A stretch of 64,000 nt of DNA from Microbacterium sp. UFMG61. Lineage in GTDB: Bacteria > Actinomycetota > Actinomycetes > Actinomycetales > Microbacteriaceae. Position numbers and translations under genes: made by a program. The notes beneath the pieces are model-generated. The model was not told the DNA's origin and searched no databases. It worked only from the letters and a program-made list of their open reading frames with translations. The stretch lies in the NCBI RefSeq assembly GCF_015354505.1, contig NZ_JACAFP010000006.1, positions 186,001 through 250,000 on the forward strand. The letters run 5' to 3'. This document shows, piece after piece, positions 1 through 8,830 of the stretch (position 1 is its first letter; the number at the start of each line of letters is the position of its first letter).

Positions 1-312
1 TCCGCCGCGGCGAAGATCGCCGACGCGCGGAAACACTATGCATCACGGAACGCCGCTTTCGCGTCGCGCCTTCGCGAAGAGGGCCTCGACTTCCCCGTGA
101 CCGACGGGCTGAGTCTGTGGATCGCTCTGCCGAAGCCCGCGCGTCTCGTCGCCGAGAAGCTCATGCGACGAGGCTGGCTGGCACGCACCGGTGACGATTT
201 CGCCCTCGATGAGCGCGCCGACCCCTCACACCACCTGCGCCTGACGGTGCACGACCTGTCCGACGAGGATGCCGAGACGCTCGTCGCCGACCTCGTCGCG
301 GCCACCCGATGA
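1..312 (+). CDS. C-terminal end of MocR-type (GntR-aminotransferase) regulator, 5' truncated
   Basis: The frame is open from base 1 and gives 103 residues before a TGA at 310-312; the start lies outside the window. The stretch resembles the small C-terminal domain of class I/II PLP-dependent aminotransferases (a G-L-S-L-W-I-A-L-P motif, then a conserved Arg in the H-H-L-R-L-T-V segment). Its position just upstream of a pyridoxal kinase gene on the same strand suggests a MocR/PdxR-like transcription factor, with an N-terminal winged helix and C-terminal aminotransferase fold, controlling vitamin B6 salvage. The regulator reading is inferred from context, because the DNA-binding part is not visible. 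A plain aminotransferase is the alternative. Confidence 0.6.
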   Translation, partial: SAAAKIADARKHYASRNAAFASRLREEGLDFPVTDGLSLWIALPKPARLVAEKLMRRGWLARTGDDFALDERADPSHHLRLTVHDLSDEDAETLVADLVAATR

Positions 313-373
313 TCCACGACTCGATGTCCTACCGCCGCGGGAGCACTCCCGCCCTGAATGAAAGGATCGGGGA

Positions 374-1227
374 ATGAAGGTCCTCTCCATCCAGTCCGCC
401 GTCGCATACGGCCATGTCGGCAACTCCGCCGCGGTCTTCCCGCTGCAGCGCATCGGCGTCGAGGTGCTCCCGGTCTACACCGTGAACTTCTCGAACCACA
501 CCGGCTACGGAGCCTGGCGCGGCCCACTGATCTCTCCGGATGACGTGCATGAGGTCATCACCGGCATCGAGGAGCGCGGCGTGTTCGGCGAGATCGACGC
601 GGTGCTCAGCGGTTACCAGGGCGGCGAGGGCATCGGAGACGTCATCATCGACGCCGTCGCCCGCGCGTCAAGGCGGCGAACCCCGACGCGGTCTACGCGT
701 GCGACCCGGTGATGGGGAATGCGAAGTCCGGATGCTTCGTGGCACCGGCCATCCCGATCCTGCTGCGTGAGAAGGTCGTGCCCGCCGCCGACATCATCAC
801 TCCGAACCAGTTCGAGCTCGGCTTCCTCACCGAGACCTCGCCCGACACCCTCGAGTCGACACTCGCTTCGGTCGACCTGGCGATGGCCATGGGACCGAGC
901 ACGGTGCTCGTCACGAGCGTCGAGCGTCCCGACCGCGAAGAGGGCACGATCGAGATGCTCGTCGCGGATGCGACCGGGGCATGGATCGTGCAGACGCCTC
1001 GTCTGCCGATGAAGGCGAACGGCTCGGGCGATGTGACGGCCGCACTCTTCACCGCACACTACGTCGAGACCGGCGACGGGAAGACCGCGCTCGAGCGCAC
1101 GGCGTCGAGCGTGTTCGATCTGCTGTCGCTGACCCTCGAGTCCGGTGCGCGCGAGCTGCAGCTCGTCGAGGCGCAGGAGTTCTACGCGAACCCGCGCATG
1201 CAGTTCACCGCACGCCAGGTGCGCTGA
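374..1227 (+). pseudogene. pdxY: Pyridoxal kinase PdxY, interrupted by a frameshift
   Basis: PdxY phosphorylates pyridoxal with ATP in the PLP salvage pathway. The first part (374 to about 664) reads as the PdxY N terminus with the A-Y-G-H-V-G-N-S-A-A and F-S-N-H-T-G-Y-G motifs. The second part, in the frame that is one base back (from about 667), carries C-D-P-V-M-G-N and the anion-hole motif A-N-G-S-G-D-V-T. The break lies in a CGCGCG run at 662-668; removing one GC unit restores V-A-R-V-K-A-A-N and a product of about 283 residues, the usual length. Both halves are well conserved, so this is either a very recent mutation or a sequencing error. The upstream neighbour fits a pdxR-pdxY pair. 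Confidence 0.85.
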
Positions 1228-1233
1228 ACTCGC

Positions 1234-1773
1234 TCAACTGTTCGGCCAGGCGTTCGCGACGGCTTCGCGCACTTCGCCGAGCAGCTGGGGCAGCGCCTTG
1301 GTCTTGGCGATGATCGGGAAGAAGTTGGCGTCCGACGTCCACCGCGGCACGATGTGCTGGTGCAGGTGGCCGTCGACGCCGGCTCCTGCGACAGCGCCCT
1401 GATTCATCCCGAGATTGAAGCCGTCGCAGCGCGAGACCTCCCGGAGCACGCGCATCCCGATCTGAGTGAGCGCTCCGATCTCGGCGACCTCTTCAGGCGT
1501 CGCCTGGTCGTACGTCGCGATGTGACGATACGGGCACACCAGCAGGTGCCCCGAGTTGTACGGGAACAGGTTGAGCAGCACGTAGGCCGTCTCACCGCGC
1601 GCGACGATCAGCCGTTCGGCATCCGGGAACTTCGGAGCCTCGCAGAACGGGCACTCCTCGCGCAGCGGCTCCGGACCCGCCTGGATGTACGCCATCCGGT
1701 GCGGGGTCCACAGCCGCTGGAACTCGTCGGGGACGCCGGCGAACTCACCGGCGTCCTCCCACGGCTCACTCAC
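1234..1773 (-). CDS. HIT family hydrolase/phosphorylase (Rv2613c-like)
   Basis: The 179-residue protein carries the histidine triad H-L-H-Q-H-I-V near residue 138 and a paired-cysteine motif (C-P-F-C) near residue 41. Histidine triad proteins hydrolyse or phosphorolyse nucleoside phosphates. The actinobacterial member lying directly downstream of thrS (Rv2613c in Mycobacterium tuberculosis) is reported as a diadenosine tetraphosphate phosphorylase, and the same order is seen here. A link to thrS makes sense because aminoacyl-tRNA synthetases make Ap4A as a side product. The start is a GTG (1771-1773) 45 nt after the thrS stop, so the two are probably cotranscribed. The exact substrate is inferred. 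Confidence 0.85.
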   Translation of the reverse strand: MSEPWEDAGEFAGVPDEFQRLWTPHRMAYIQAGPEPLREECPFCEAPKFPDAERLIVARGETAYVLLNLFPYNSGHLLVCPYRHIATYDQATPEEVAEIGALTQIGMRVLREVSRCDGFNLGMNQGAVAGAGVDGHLHQHIVPRWTSDANFFPIIAKTKALPQLLGEVREAVANAWPNS

Positions 1774-1776
1774 CGG

Positions 1777-1820
1777 CTCCCTGAGCCTGTCGATGGGGTC
1801 CCTGAGCCTGTCGAAGGGTC
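1777..1820. repeat. Two tandem copies of a short dispersed repeat (core CCTGAGCCTGTCGA)
   Basis: Two copies of the core CCTGAGCCTGTCGA lie head to tail at 1779-1792 and 1800-1813, filling the gap between thrS and the HIT gene; the second reaches the thrS stop codon. A third, diverged copy (3371-3390) lies inside thrS. Short repeats of this kind recur in Microbacteriaceae genomes as I recall; their function is unknown. Confidence 0.7.
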
Positions 1821-3840
1821 ACGCCAGATCCCCTGCTGTCTGCACGAGCGTGTGCGCATCGATCGCGGCGCGGATGCGCGACACGGCGTCGGCGACCGGC
1901 ACTCCGTTCTCCTGCGTGCCGTCACGGTAGCGGAACGAGACCGTGCCGGCGTCGCGGTCCTTCTCTCCCGCGATCAGCAGCAGCGGCACCTTGCCGGTCG
2001 TGTGCGTGCGGATCTTCTTCTGCATCCGGTCGTCGGAGGTGTCGAGTTCTGCGCGCACGCCCTGTGTGCGCAGCGTGTCGATGACCTCGCCGAGGTAGTC
2101 GGCGAAGTCGTCGGCGACGGGAATGCCCACGACCTGAACCGGTGACAGCCACACCGGGAAGTCTCCGGCGTAGTGCTCGAGGAGGATAGCGAAGAACCGC
2201 TCGATCGAACCGAACAGGGCACGGTGGATCATGATCGGACGCTTCTTCTGCCCGTCCTTGTCCATGTACTCGAGCTCGAAGCGCTCCGGCAGGTTCGGGT
2301 CGACCTGCACGGTCGACAGCTGCCAGGTGCGACCGATCGCGTCACGCGTCTTGAGGTCGATCTTGGGGCCGTAGAAGGCGGCCTCGCCGGGCACCTCGGT
2401 GAGCTTCAGACCGGATGCGACAGCGACGCGACGCAGAGCATCGGTGGAAGACTCCCAGAACTCGTCTGAGCCGATCCACTTCGACTTCTCGTCGTCCTTC
2501 ATCGACAGCTCGAGCTCGAAGTCGGTCAGGCCGAAGTCGCGGAGCATCGACAGGATGAACTCGAGGACCTTCGAGACCTCGGCCTCGAGCTGATCCGGCG
2601 TCACGAAGAGGTGCGAGTCGTCCTGGGTGAAGCCGCGCACGCGAGTGAGGCCGTGCAGGGCACCGGAGAGCTCATTGCGGTAGACGGTGCCGTTCTCGGC
2701 GAATCGGAGCGGAAGGTCACGATAGCTGCGCGCACGCTCCTTGTAGATCAGGATGTGCATCGGGCAGTTCATGGGCTTCAGGTAGTAATCCTGGCCCTGC
2801 TTGGTGATGTTGCCCTCGTCGTCGCGCTCCTCGTCCATCACGATCGGCGGGTACATGCCCTCCTTGTACGTGACGAGGTGGTTCGAGGTGAGGAAGAGGT
2901 CTTCCTTCGAGATGTGCGGCGTGTACACGTAGGTGTATCCGCCCTCGATGTGACGCTTGCGCGCGTGCTGCTCCATCTCGCCGCGGACGACGCCGCCGCG
3001 CGGGTGCCAGACCGAGAGCCCCGAGCCGATCTCCTCGGGGAACGAGAAGAGGTCGAGCTCCTTGCCGAGGCGCCGATGGTCGCGCTTCGCGGCCTCCTCG
3101 AGACGGTGCTGGTACTCGCGGAGCTCGTCCTTCGACGGCCACGCGGTGCCGTAGATGCGCTGCAGCTGCGGGTTCTTCTCACTGCCGCGCCAGTAGGCGG
3201 CGGCGATGCGGGTGAGGTCCCAGCCGTTGCCGATCATGCGCGTGTTGGGCAGGTGCGGCCCGCGGCAGAGGTCCTTCCAGACCACCTCGCCGTCGCGGGT
3301 CGTGTTGTCGTAGATCGTCAGCTCGCCCTCGCCGACCTCGACCGAGGCGCCCTCGACCTTTCCGACCTGGGTTCCTGAGCCTGCCGAAGGCCCCTGGAGA
3401 CCGATGAGCTCGAGCTTGAACGGCTCGTCGGCCAGCTCCGCACGCGCCTCGTCATCGGTGACGACGCGGCGCACGAAGCGCTGGCCCTCACGGACGATGC
3501 GCTGCATCTCCTTCGTGATGGCCTTGATGTCTTCGGGCGTGAACGGGGTGTCGACGCCGAAGTCGTAGTAGAAGCCGTCGGCGATGGGCGGGCCGATGCC
3601 GAGGTTCGCCTGCGGGTTGATCCGCTGCACGGCCTGCGCGAGAACGTGCGCCGCCGAGTGACGGAGGATGTTCAGTCCGTCGGGGCTATCGATCGTGACC
3701 GGCTCGACCTCGTCGGCATCCGTCACTGTCGCGGCGAGGTCCTTGAGGGCTCCGTTGACGCGCATCGCGACGACTGAACGGTCAGAGAACAGGGCGAAGC
3801 CGTCTTTCGGCTGAGCATTTTCAGGCACTGCACACTCCAT
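1819..3840 (-). CDS. thrS: Threonyl-tRNA synthetase
   Basis: ThrS attaches threonine to tRNA-Thr in the cytosol. The 673-residue protein has, in order, an N-terminal TGS region, an editing domain with H-S-A-A-H, a class II catalytic core with P-M-N-C-P-M-H, motif 2 ([11 protein letters not shown]) and motif 3 ([11 protein letters not shown]), and a C-terminal anticodon-binding domain. The start is an ATG at 3838-3840, giving normal bacterial length. A short dispersed repeat is embedded in frame in the linker after the editing domain (3371-3390, encoding G-P-S-A-G-S-G-T-Q). The HIT gene follows on the same strand. Confidence 0.97.
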   Translation of the reverse strand: MECAVPENAQPKDGFALFSDRSVVAMRVNGALKDLAATVTDADEVEPVTIDSPDGLNILRHSAAHVLAQAVQRINPQANLGIGPPIADGFYYDFGVDTPFTPEDIKAITKEMQRIVREGQRFVRRVVTDDEARAELADEPFKLELIGLQGPSAGSGTQVGKVEGASVEVGEGELTIYDNTTRDGEVVWKDLCRGPHLPNTRMIGNGWDLTRIAAAYWRGSEKNPQLQRIYGTAWPSKDELREYQHRLEEAAKRDHRRLGKELDLFSFPEEIGSGLSVWHPRGGVVRGEMEQHARKRHIEGGYTYVYTPHISKEDLFLTSNHLVTYKEGMYPPIVMDEERDDEGNITKQGQDYYLKPMNCPMHILIYKERARSYRDLPLRFAENGTVYRNELSGALHGLTRVRGFTQDDSHLFVTPDQLEAEVSKVLEFILSMLRDFGLTDFELELSMKDDEKSKWIGSDEFWESSTDALRRVAVASGLKLTEVPGEAAFYGPKIDLKTRDAIGRTWQLSTVQVDPNLPERFELEYMDKDGQKKRPIMIHRALFGSIERFFAILLEHYAGDFPVWLSPVQVVGIPVADDFADYLGEVIDTLRTQGVRAELDTSDDRMQKKIRTHTTGKVPLLLIAGEKDRDAGTVSFRYRDGTQENGVPVADAVSRIRAAIDAHTLVQTAGDLA
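3371..3390. repeat. Dispersed repeat copy inside the thrS coding region
   Basis: GTTCCTGAGCCTGCCGAAGG matches the repeat core at 1777-1820 with one substitution. On the coding strand it is read in frame and adds about nine residues rich in Gly/Ser to ThrS, apparently as a tolerated insertion in a surface linker. Confidence 0.6.
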
Positions 3841-3886
3841 CTGGGTCTGGATCTAGGCTACTCGCATGCCCGGGCGGGAATGACCG

Positions 3887-4246
3887 CTACAGCGCGGTCT
3901 CGGGAGCCGTGTTCGCCGCGGTCGGCGCGAGGATGACGATCGCCGCACCGACCAGTGCGATCGCCGAGCCGACCCAGTCCCACACGGTCGGCTTGAACCC
4001 GTCGACGATGATCCCCCAGGCCAGCGATCCGGCGATGAAGACGCCGCCGTACGAGGCCAGGACACGTCCGAAGTTCGCGTCCGGCTGTAGAGCGGCGATG
4101 AACCCGTAGGCGCCGAGCGCCATGACGCCCAGCACCGCGAAGACCCATCCCCGGTTCTCCTTGACGGCCTGCCAGATGAGCCACGCTCCCCCGATCTCGG
4201 CGACGGCGGCGAGCACGAAGAGGATGCTGATGCGCAGGACGGTCAT
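3887..4246 (-). CDS. YnfA/UPF0060 family small membrane protein
   Basis: The protein is about 119 residues and consists of four hydrophobic segments with short loops: [17 protein letters not shown] near the N terminus, then [16 protein letters not shown], then [16 protein letters not shown], and a last helix. The A-E-I-G-G-A-W and A-Y-G-G-V-F-I motifs are typical of YnfA, a small multidrug-resistance-fold family of uncertain function. I chose the ATG at 4246 because it gives the family length; a GTG/ATG pair at 4265-4270 would add eight residues. Confidence 0.85.
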   Translation of the reverse strand: MTVLRISILFVLAAVAEIGGAWLIWQAVKENRGWVFAVLGVMALGAYGFIAALQPDANFGRVLASYGGVFIAGSLAWGIIVDGFKPTVWDWVGSAIALVGAAIVILAPTAANTAPETAL

Positions 4247-4323
4247 GCCCTCAGTGTGGCAAAGCATCACCCGCTCGACCGAATGAGTCGATGACGCGGA
4301 GGCGGCCGAGGTAGCGTGAGCGG

Positions 4324-4743
4324 ATGATCAGAGCACTGGCGCGTTGGATCCTCGCACTCGCACTCGGTGCGATCGGCATCGTGCACTTCGTCAGCACCCG
4401 TGGCTTCCGGGTCGTCGTGCCGGACTGGGCCACGAAGGCCACGCGCCTCGACAAGGACGCGATCGTGATCGCCTCCGGTGCCGCAGAGGTCGCGCTCGCG
4501 GCCGGCCTCCTCGCACTGCCGAAGGAGAGACGACGCATCGGGATCGCAACCGCCGCGTTCTTCGTGGCGGTTCTCCCCGGCAACGTGCACCAGTGGCGCA
4601 CGCACCGCTCGACGCCTGGGCTCGACACAGAGGCACGCCGCTTCGGGCGGCTCTTCCTCCAGCCCCTCCTCGTGCTGTGGGCTCTGTGGTCGACGGCGCC
4701 CGATCGGCGGCCGACGCGTCGTGCGCGGCGCCGTACTCGCTGA
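4324..4743 (+). CDS. DoxX-like membrane protein
   Basis: The 139-residue protein has about four predicted membrane helices, with a charged Arg-rich C terminus (from about residue 126). The helices [10 protein letters not shown] and [11 protein letters not shown] and the V-L-P-G-N-V-H-Q-W motif are typical of the DoxX-like/DUF417-type group; function is unknown. It starts 77 nt from the divergent YnfA gene with a weak GAGCGG upstream of the ATG. The photolyase gene follows after 56 nt on the same strand, so the two may be cotranscribed. Confidence 0.7.
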   Translation: MIRALARWILALALGAIGIVHFVSTRGFRVVVPDWATKATRLDKDAIVIASGAAEVALAAGLLALPKERRRIGIATAAFFVAVLPGNVHQWRTHRSTPGLDTEARRFGRLFLQPLLVLWALWSTAPDRRPTRRARRRTR

Positions 4744-4799
4744 CCCCGTCCCCGGGCAACCCCCGTCGCACGATTCTGCCCTCGGGCGAGAATGGGCCC

Positions 4800-6149
4800 A
4801 TGGCTTCCCCCTCACTCGTCTGGCTCCGCGACGATCTCCGCCTCGCCGACAACCCGGCGCTCCGAGCGGCCATCGACCGCGACGAGCCCGTCGTCGTGCT
4901 CTACGTCCTCGACGAGGAGTCGCCGGGCATCCGTCCCCTCGGTGGGGCGGCGCGCTGGTGGCTGCACCACTCGCTCGCCTCACTGAGCGAACGGGTGCGC
5001 GATCTCGGCGCGACCGTGACGCTGCGGCGCGGACCCGCTGAGCGCGTGGTCCGCGAGGCCGTCGCCGACACGGGCGCGACGGCCGTGTTCTGGAACCGTC
5101 GGTACGGCGGGGCGGAGCGTGAGATCGACGCAGCACTGAAGGCGTCTCTCCGCGCCGACGGACTCGAGGTGACGTCCTTCCAGGCATCTCTCCTGCACGA
5201 ACCGTGGACGGTGACGACCGGCAGCGGAACCCATTTCTCGGTGTTCACTCCCTTCTGGCGCGCCTGCCTCGCACTTCCCGCACCGCGATCGCCGCTTCCC
5301 GCACCGCGAAGCCTCGACGGTGTCGATCGTCCCCCGGCGTCAGACGACCTCGACGACTGGGACCTACTGCCGACTCGCCCCGATTGGGCCGGTGGCCTGC
5401 GCGAGACCTGGGAGCCCGGCGAGCCCGCAGCCCGTGCCCGGCTGCATTCCTTCCTGCACGACGACATCGGAACGTACGATCGCGCCCGCGACGAGCCGTC
5501 GGCCGGTGCCACCTCACTGCTCTCGCCCCGTCTGCGCTGGGGTGAGATCAGCCCCTTCACGGTCTGGCATGAGGCGGTCGACGCCGACGGAGCCGCAGGC
5601 TTCCTCTCGGAACTCGGCTGGCGCGAGTTCGCCTGGCACACGGCGTTCCACTCGCCCGATCTGGCGACCGTGAATCTGCGTCGTCAGTTCGACGCGTTCC
5701 CGTGGCCTCGACTCAAGCCCTCGCATCTCGAGGCGTGGCAGCGCGGCGACACGGGGATCCCCCTTGTCGACGCCGGGATGCGCGAGCTGTGGCACACCGG
5801 ATTCATGCATAACCGCGTCCGCATGGTCACCGCGTCGTTCCTCATCAAGAACCTCCTGATCGACTGGCGCCGCGGCGAGGAGTGGTTCTGGGACACGCTC
5901 GTCGATGCAGACGGCGCGAGCAACCCGTTCAACTGGCAGTGGGTGGCCGGATCGGGCGCGGACGCCGCACCGTACTTCCGTGTCTTCAACCCGGAACTCC
6001 AGGCCACGAAGTTCGACCCGCAGCGCCTGTACATCTCGCAGTGGGCATCGGATGCTCCGAATGAGCCGATGGTCGATCTCCGCGAGACGCGCAAGCAGGC
6101 TCTCGCGGCCTATGAGGTGGTCAAAGGATCTGCCCGCGCCGCCGACTGA
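4800..6149 (+). CDS. Deoxyribodipyrimidine photolyase
   Basis: The 449-residue protein is a cryptochrome/photolyase enzyme that uses light and FADH- to split pyrimidine dimers. Residues 1-130 form the antenna-binding Rossmann domain (V-W-L-R-D-D-L-R-L-A-D-N-P-A-L). The C-terminal FAD/DNA-binding domain has L-R-W-G-E-I-S-P, M-R-E-L-W-H-T-G-F-M-H-N-R-V-R-M and N-P-F-N-W-Q-W-V-A-G. I start at the ATG at 4800 because the family motif begins five residues later; the open frame extends further upstream but has no family sequence there. A 21-bp-spaced direct repeat lies in the interdomain linker. Class I CPD specificity is likely but not proven. Confidence 0.95.
   Translation: MASPSLVWLRDDLRLADNPALRAAIDRDEPVVVLYVLDEESPGIRPLGGAARWWLHHSLASLSERVRDLGATVTLRRGPAERVVREAVADTGATAVFWNRRYGGAEREIDAALKASLRADGLEVTSFQASLLHEPWTVTTGSGTHFSVFTPFWRACLALPAPRSPLPAPRSLDGVDRPPASDDLDDWDLLPTRPDWAGGLRETWEPGEPAARARLHSFLHDDIGTYDRARDEPSAGATSLLSPRLRWGEISPFTVWHEAVDADGAAGFLSELGWREFAWHTAFHSPDLATVNLRRQFDAFPWPRLKPSHLEAWQRGDTGIPLVDAGMRELWHTGFMHNRVRMVTASFLIKNLLIDWRRGEEWFWDTLVDADGASNPFNWQWVAGSGADAAPYFRVFNPELQATKFDPQRLYISQWASDAPNEPMVDLRETRKQALAAYEVVKGSARAAD
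5274..5309. repeat. Tandem direct repeat in the photolyase linker
   Basis: The 15-mer CTTCCCGCACCGCGA occurs at 5274-5288 and again at 5295-5309, in phase (21 bp apart), so that L-P-A-P-R-S is repeated in the linker between the antenna and catalytic domains. It looks like a small in-frame duplication. Confidence 0.8.
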
Positions 6150-6169
6150 CGGCGCAAGCCGTGACCCCC

Positions 6170-6946
6170 TCAGGACATGAACGGCCGGAGGTCCGGGTAC
6201 CCGGTGGTCGCCCAGGCGCCGTCGACCACGATGTTCTCGCCGTTGACGTACGACGCATCCGGAGAAGCGAGGAAGAGCGCGACCCCTGCGATCTCGTCGG
6301 GATCCGCGGCGCGACCCGCGGGGATGCGATCGAGATAGGTGTCCATCACGCCAGGAGTCGCCAGGAGCCCGCCGGTCAGGGGCGTCGCGACGAGGCCGGG
6401 AGACACCGCGTTGACCCGGATGCCGTACCCGCCGAGCTCCAGAGCGGCATTCTTCGTCAGCATGACGACTCCGGCCTTGGCCGTCGAGTACCCGGAGCCG
6501 AAATGCATGGGCACCTGGGAGTTGAGGGAGGCGATGTTCACGATCGCTCCCTGCTTCTCCACGGCGAGGAAGTGCTGAGCGCCGAGCTTCGTGCCGAGGA
6601 ACGCCCCGTAGAGGTTGAGCTTGATGTTGAAGTCCCAGGTCGCGAGATCCATGTCCACGACGCGCGCGGGCTTCGAGCCGCCGGCGACGTTGTAGACGAC
6701 GTCGAAGGAACCGAACCGCTCGATCGCTGCGGCGAACAGCTCCTCCATCGACGCCTCGTCCGTGACATCGGTACGCACTCCCACCACATTCTCGCCGAAC
6801 GTCGTCGCCGCCGCCGATACTGCCTCGCTGTCGATGTCCGCGACGGCGACCTTCGCACCTCGATCGATGAGGCGACGTGTTATCGCGGCGCCGATGCCCG
6901 ACACACCCCCAGTGACGACGGCGACGGTGTTCTCGAATGCGGTCAT
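6170..6946 (-). CDS. Short-chain dehydrogenase/reductase (SDR)
   Basis: The 258-residue protein is a classical SDR: N-terminal T-G-G-V-S-G-I-G nucleotide-binding motif, a D-I-D segment after the second strand that favours NAD, N-V-A-G, a catalytic Ser in I-A-S-L-N-S, Y-S-T-A-K, and the N-A-V-S-P-G motif. The ATG at 6946 is chosen because GGAG sits 6 nt upstream; two earlier in-frame starts lack this. It is divergent from a TetR regulator and a zinc alcohol dehydrogenase, so it may act on a related hydroxy-ketone/diol substrate such as acetoin, but that is inference. Confidence 0.9.
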   Translation of the reverse strand: MTAFENTVAVVTGGVSGIGAAITRRLIDRGAKVAVADIDSEAVSAAATTFGENVVGVRTDVTDEASMEELFAAAIERFGSFDVVYNVAGGSKPARVVDMDLATWDFNIKLNLYGAFLGTKLGAQHFLAVEKQGAIVNIASLNSQVPMHFGSGYSTAKAGVVMLTKNAALELGGYGIRVNAVSPGLVATPLTGGLLATPGVMDTYLDRIPAGRAADPDEIAGVALFLASPDASYVNGENIVVDGAWATTGYPDLRPFMS

Positions 6947-6997
6947 TGTCTTCTCCATCTGGCGCTCGGATGCACGCCCCCGAGGCACACTACGCCT

Positions 6998-7008
6998 ATC
7001 TGACAGAT
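6998..7008. promoter_or_regulatory. Candidate operator for the adjacent TetR regulator
   Basis: ATCTG-A-CAGAT is a perfect inverted repeat in the 80-bp gap between the divergent SDR gene and the TetR gene, 19 bp before the TetR start. The position suits a repressor acting on both promoters. It is short for a TetR site, so flanking bases probably take part. Confidence 0.45.
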
Positions 7009-7026
7009 GTCGTATAAACTCCCCTC

Positions 7027-7578
7027 ATGGACCCACGGTCGCGACGCTCGCGAGACAGCCTCAGGGGGGCGGTCCTCACTCTGGCGGCGCAGATGCCGAT
7101 CGGCGAGGTCACCGCATCCGCCATCTGCATCGAGGCGGGCGTCACGCGCGACACGTTCTACAGACATGCCGCGAACCCGGAGGACCTCCTCGCCGACGCC
7201 CTCTCCGCCGAGATCGACGAGATCATGGCGAGACTGCCAGAAGCGGATGCGATCGGCGACGCGGAACGAGCGCTGCTCACGCACGTGCGCGAGCACGCCG
7301 ATGTCTACCGCGGGGCGATGAACCCGATCCTCGCAGCCCCCGTCCGCGCAGTGATCGAGGGATCCATCCGCTCCGGTCTCCTGGTGTGGGCGGAGTTGCA
7401 CCCGCACATCGTGCCCATCGACATCGCGGGCGATGCCTCCGCGATGAGGATCGCCGTCTCCTATGCCTCCGCAGGCACTGTCGGCGCCATCGAGGAGTGG
7501 CTGCGGAGCGGGGATTCTGATGTCGAGAGCGCCGTGAGGATGATCCTCGCGGCATCACCGGAGTGGTGGCTGCGATGA
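7027..7578 (+). CDS. TetR-family transcriptional regulator
   Basis: The 183-residue protein has an N-terminal TetR DNA-binding domain (residues about 8-52; A-S-A-I-C-I-E-A-G-V-T-R-D-T-F-Y-R-H) and a variable ligand-binding C-terminal part. It is divergent from the SDR gene and 23 nt upstream of the zinc dehydrogenase start, so it most likely controls both. The ligand is unknown. Confidence 0.9.
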   Translation: MDPRSRRSRDSLRGAVLTLAAQMPIGEVTASAICIEAGVTRDTFYRHAANPEDLLADALSAEIDEIMARLPEADAIGDAERALLTHVREHADVYRGAMNPILAAPVRAVIEGSIRSGLLVWAELHPHIVPIDIAGDASAMRIAVSYASAGTVGAIEEWLRSGDSDVESAVRMILAASPEWWLR

Positions 7579-7601
7579 CAGCCGCCGGAATGGAGAAGAT
7601 G

Positions 7602-8651
7602 ATGAAGGCCGCGCTGTTCCACGCCAAGGAGGACCTGCGTGTCGAAGAGGTCGCGGAACCGAGCCCCGGACCCGGTCAGGTCAAGCTCCGCAACGCGTTC
7701 GCCGGGATCTGCGGATCCGACCTGCACGTGTACTACTCGCCGGACGCGGCGGGGCTCGATTTCCATCACCCGCACCCCGTCACCGGGTCGACGCTCCCTC
7801 AGATCCTCGGACACGAATTCTCCGGCACCGTCACGGAACTCGGCGACGGTGTGACCGACGTCGCGGTCGGCGATCGTGTCGCGGTGTGGCCGATCTACTA
7901 CTGCGGTGAGTGCCCGGCGTGCCGGCGCGGCATGTTCAACGCCTGCGCGAAGATCGGCTTCCACGGTCTGAGCTCGCACGGCGGCGGGATGGCGGAGTTC
8001 ACGACGGTCGATGCGTCGAAGCTCCACGTGCTGCCCGAGAACGTCGACCTGCGCATGGGCGCCCTGGTCGAGCCGATGTCGGTCGCATGGCACGCGGTGT
8101 CCCGAAGCGGCGTCACCGCCGGCGGAACGGCTCTGATCGCGGGCGCGGGGCCGATCGGCATCGGGGTGTGGTTCGCCCTCAAGGCGCGCGGCATCGAGAG
8201 GGTTCTCGTCTCGGAGCCGAGTGCCGAGCGTCGGGCCATCATCGCCGCTCTCGGCGCGACCGTGGTCGATCCCGTGAATCAGGACCTCGCCGCCGCGGTG
8301 GCGGAGATCTCCGACGGGGACGGCGTCGATGTCGCGTTCGACGCCGCGGGTGCCGGCCCCGCCGTCGCCTCGTCACTTGCGAATCTCGTACCCGGAGGAC
8401 GTGTCGTGATCGTCGCCATCCACGAGCGGCCGATGGAGTTCCTTCCGACGACCCTCGTGATGGCCGAGACGGAGATCGCCGGCGCCCTCGCCTACCTGCC
8501 CGAGGACTTCGACGCCGTGATCGAGGCCATGTCCCGAGGTGTGTACGACACGTCCGGCTGGGTGGAGGAAGTCCCTCTCGAGGGTGTCGTCGACGCGATC
8601 CACGCGCTGCGGGGTGGCGCCGGCGCCAAGATCCTCGTGCACGCCGGCTGA
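7602..8651 (+). CDS. Zinc-dependent alcohol dehydrogenase, 2,3-butanediol dehydrogenase-like
   Basis: The 349-residue protein is a medium-chain dehydrogenase. It has the catalytic-zinc motifs C-G-S-D and G-H-E, a structural-zinc lobe with four cysteines (C-G-E-C-P-A-C-R-R-G-M-F-N-A-C), and a Rossmann G-A-G-P-I-G-I-G motif. The insertion between the first zinc ligand and G-H-E (H-H-P-H-P-V-T-G) is typical of (R,R)-butanediol dehydrogenase/BdhA enzymes, which oxidise butanediol to acetoin with NAD. The start at 7602 is supported by GGAG 6 nt upstream; an ATG directly before it (7599) is equally possible. It is probably cotranscribed with the TetR gene. The substrate is inferred. Confidence 0.88.
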   Translation: MKAALFHAKEDLRVEEVAEPSPGPGQVKLRNAFAGICGSDLHVYYSPDAAGLDFHHPHPVTGSTLPQILGHEFSGTVTELGDGVTDVAVGDRVAVWPIYYCGECPACRRGMFNACAKIGFHGLSSHGGGMAEFTTVDASKLHVLPENVDLRMGALVEPMSVAWHAVSRSGVTAGGTALIAGAGPIGIGVWFALKARGIERVLVSEPSAERRAIIAALGATVVDPVNQDLAAAVAEISDGDGVDVAFDAAGAGPAVASSLANLVPGGRVVIVAIHERPMEFLPTTLVMAETEIAGALAYLPEDFDAVIEAMSRGVYDTSGWVEEVPLEGVVDAIHALRGGAGAKILVHAG

Positions 8652-8661
8652 CATGACACGG

Positions 8662-8697
8662 CCGAGGGTCGAACGGATGCGTCCGTTCGCCCCTCGG
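8662..8697. terminator. Strong hairpin downstream of the zinc dehydrogenase
   Basis: A long inverted repeat with CCGAGGG (8662-8668) pairing to CCCTCGG (8691-8697) and an inner CGAACGGA/TCCGTTCG stem closes on a 4-nt loop 10 nt after the stop codon. It is the likely terminator of the TetR-dehydrogenase unit. Confidence 0.8.
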
Positions 8698-8767
8698 TTC
8701 GTCGCCGTCGAGATCGTGGCACGGACGAGTGCGGCGATCTCCGACAACCCGCCAGTACAACAAAAAA

Positions 8768-8785
8768 CCCCCGGATGACCGGGGG
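8768..8785 (-). terminator. Original host tRNA-Val terminator, displaced by the element
   Basis: CCCCCGG-ATGA-CCGGGGG, with six A before it and four T after it, is a factor-independent terminator on both strands. On the minus strand it would follow a tRNA ending at 8796. Only the tRNA 3' tail remains there (attL), so I infer that it served tRNA-Val before integration. Confidence 0.75.
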
Positions 8786-8795
8786 TTTTCGTCTA

Positions 8796-8820
8796 TGCGC
8801 GATACTGGGATCGAATCAGT
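8796..8820. other. attL: duplicated tRNA-Val 3' end
   Basis: Bases 8796-8815 are identical to 25111-25130, the 3' end of the tRNA-Val(GAC) gene; after one mismatch the next four bases (CAGT) also match. This is the left attachment site of the element. The divergent base lies on the element side, as expected for attP. Confidence 0.9.
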
Positions 8821-8830
8821 ATCTGGGCTA

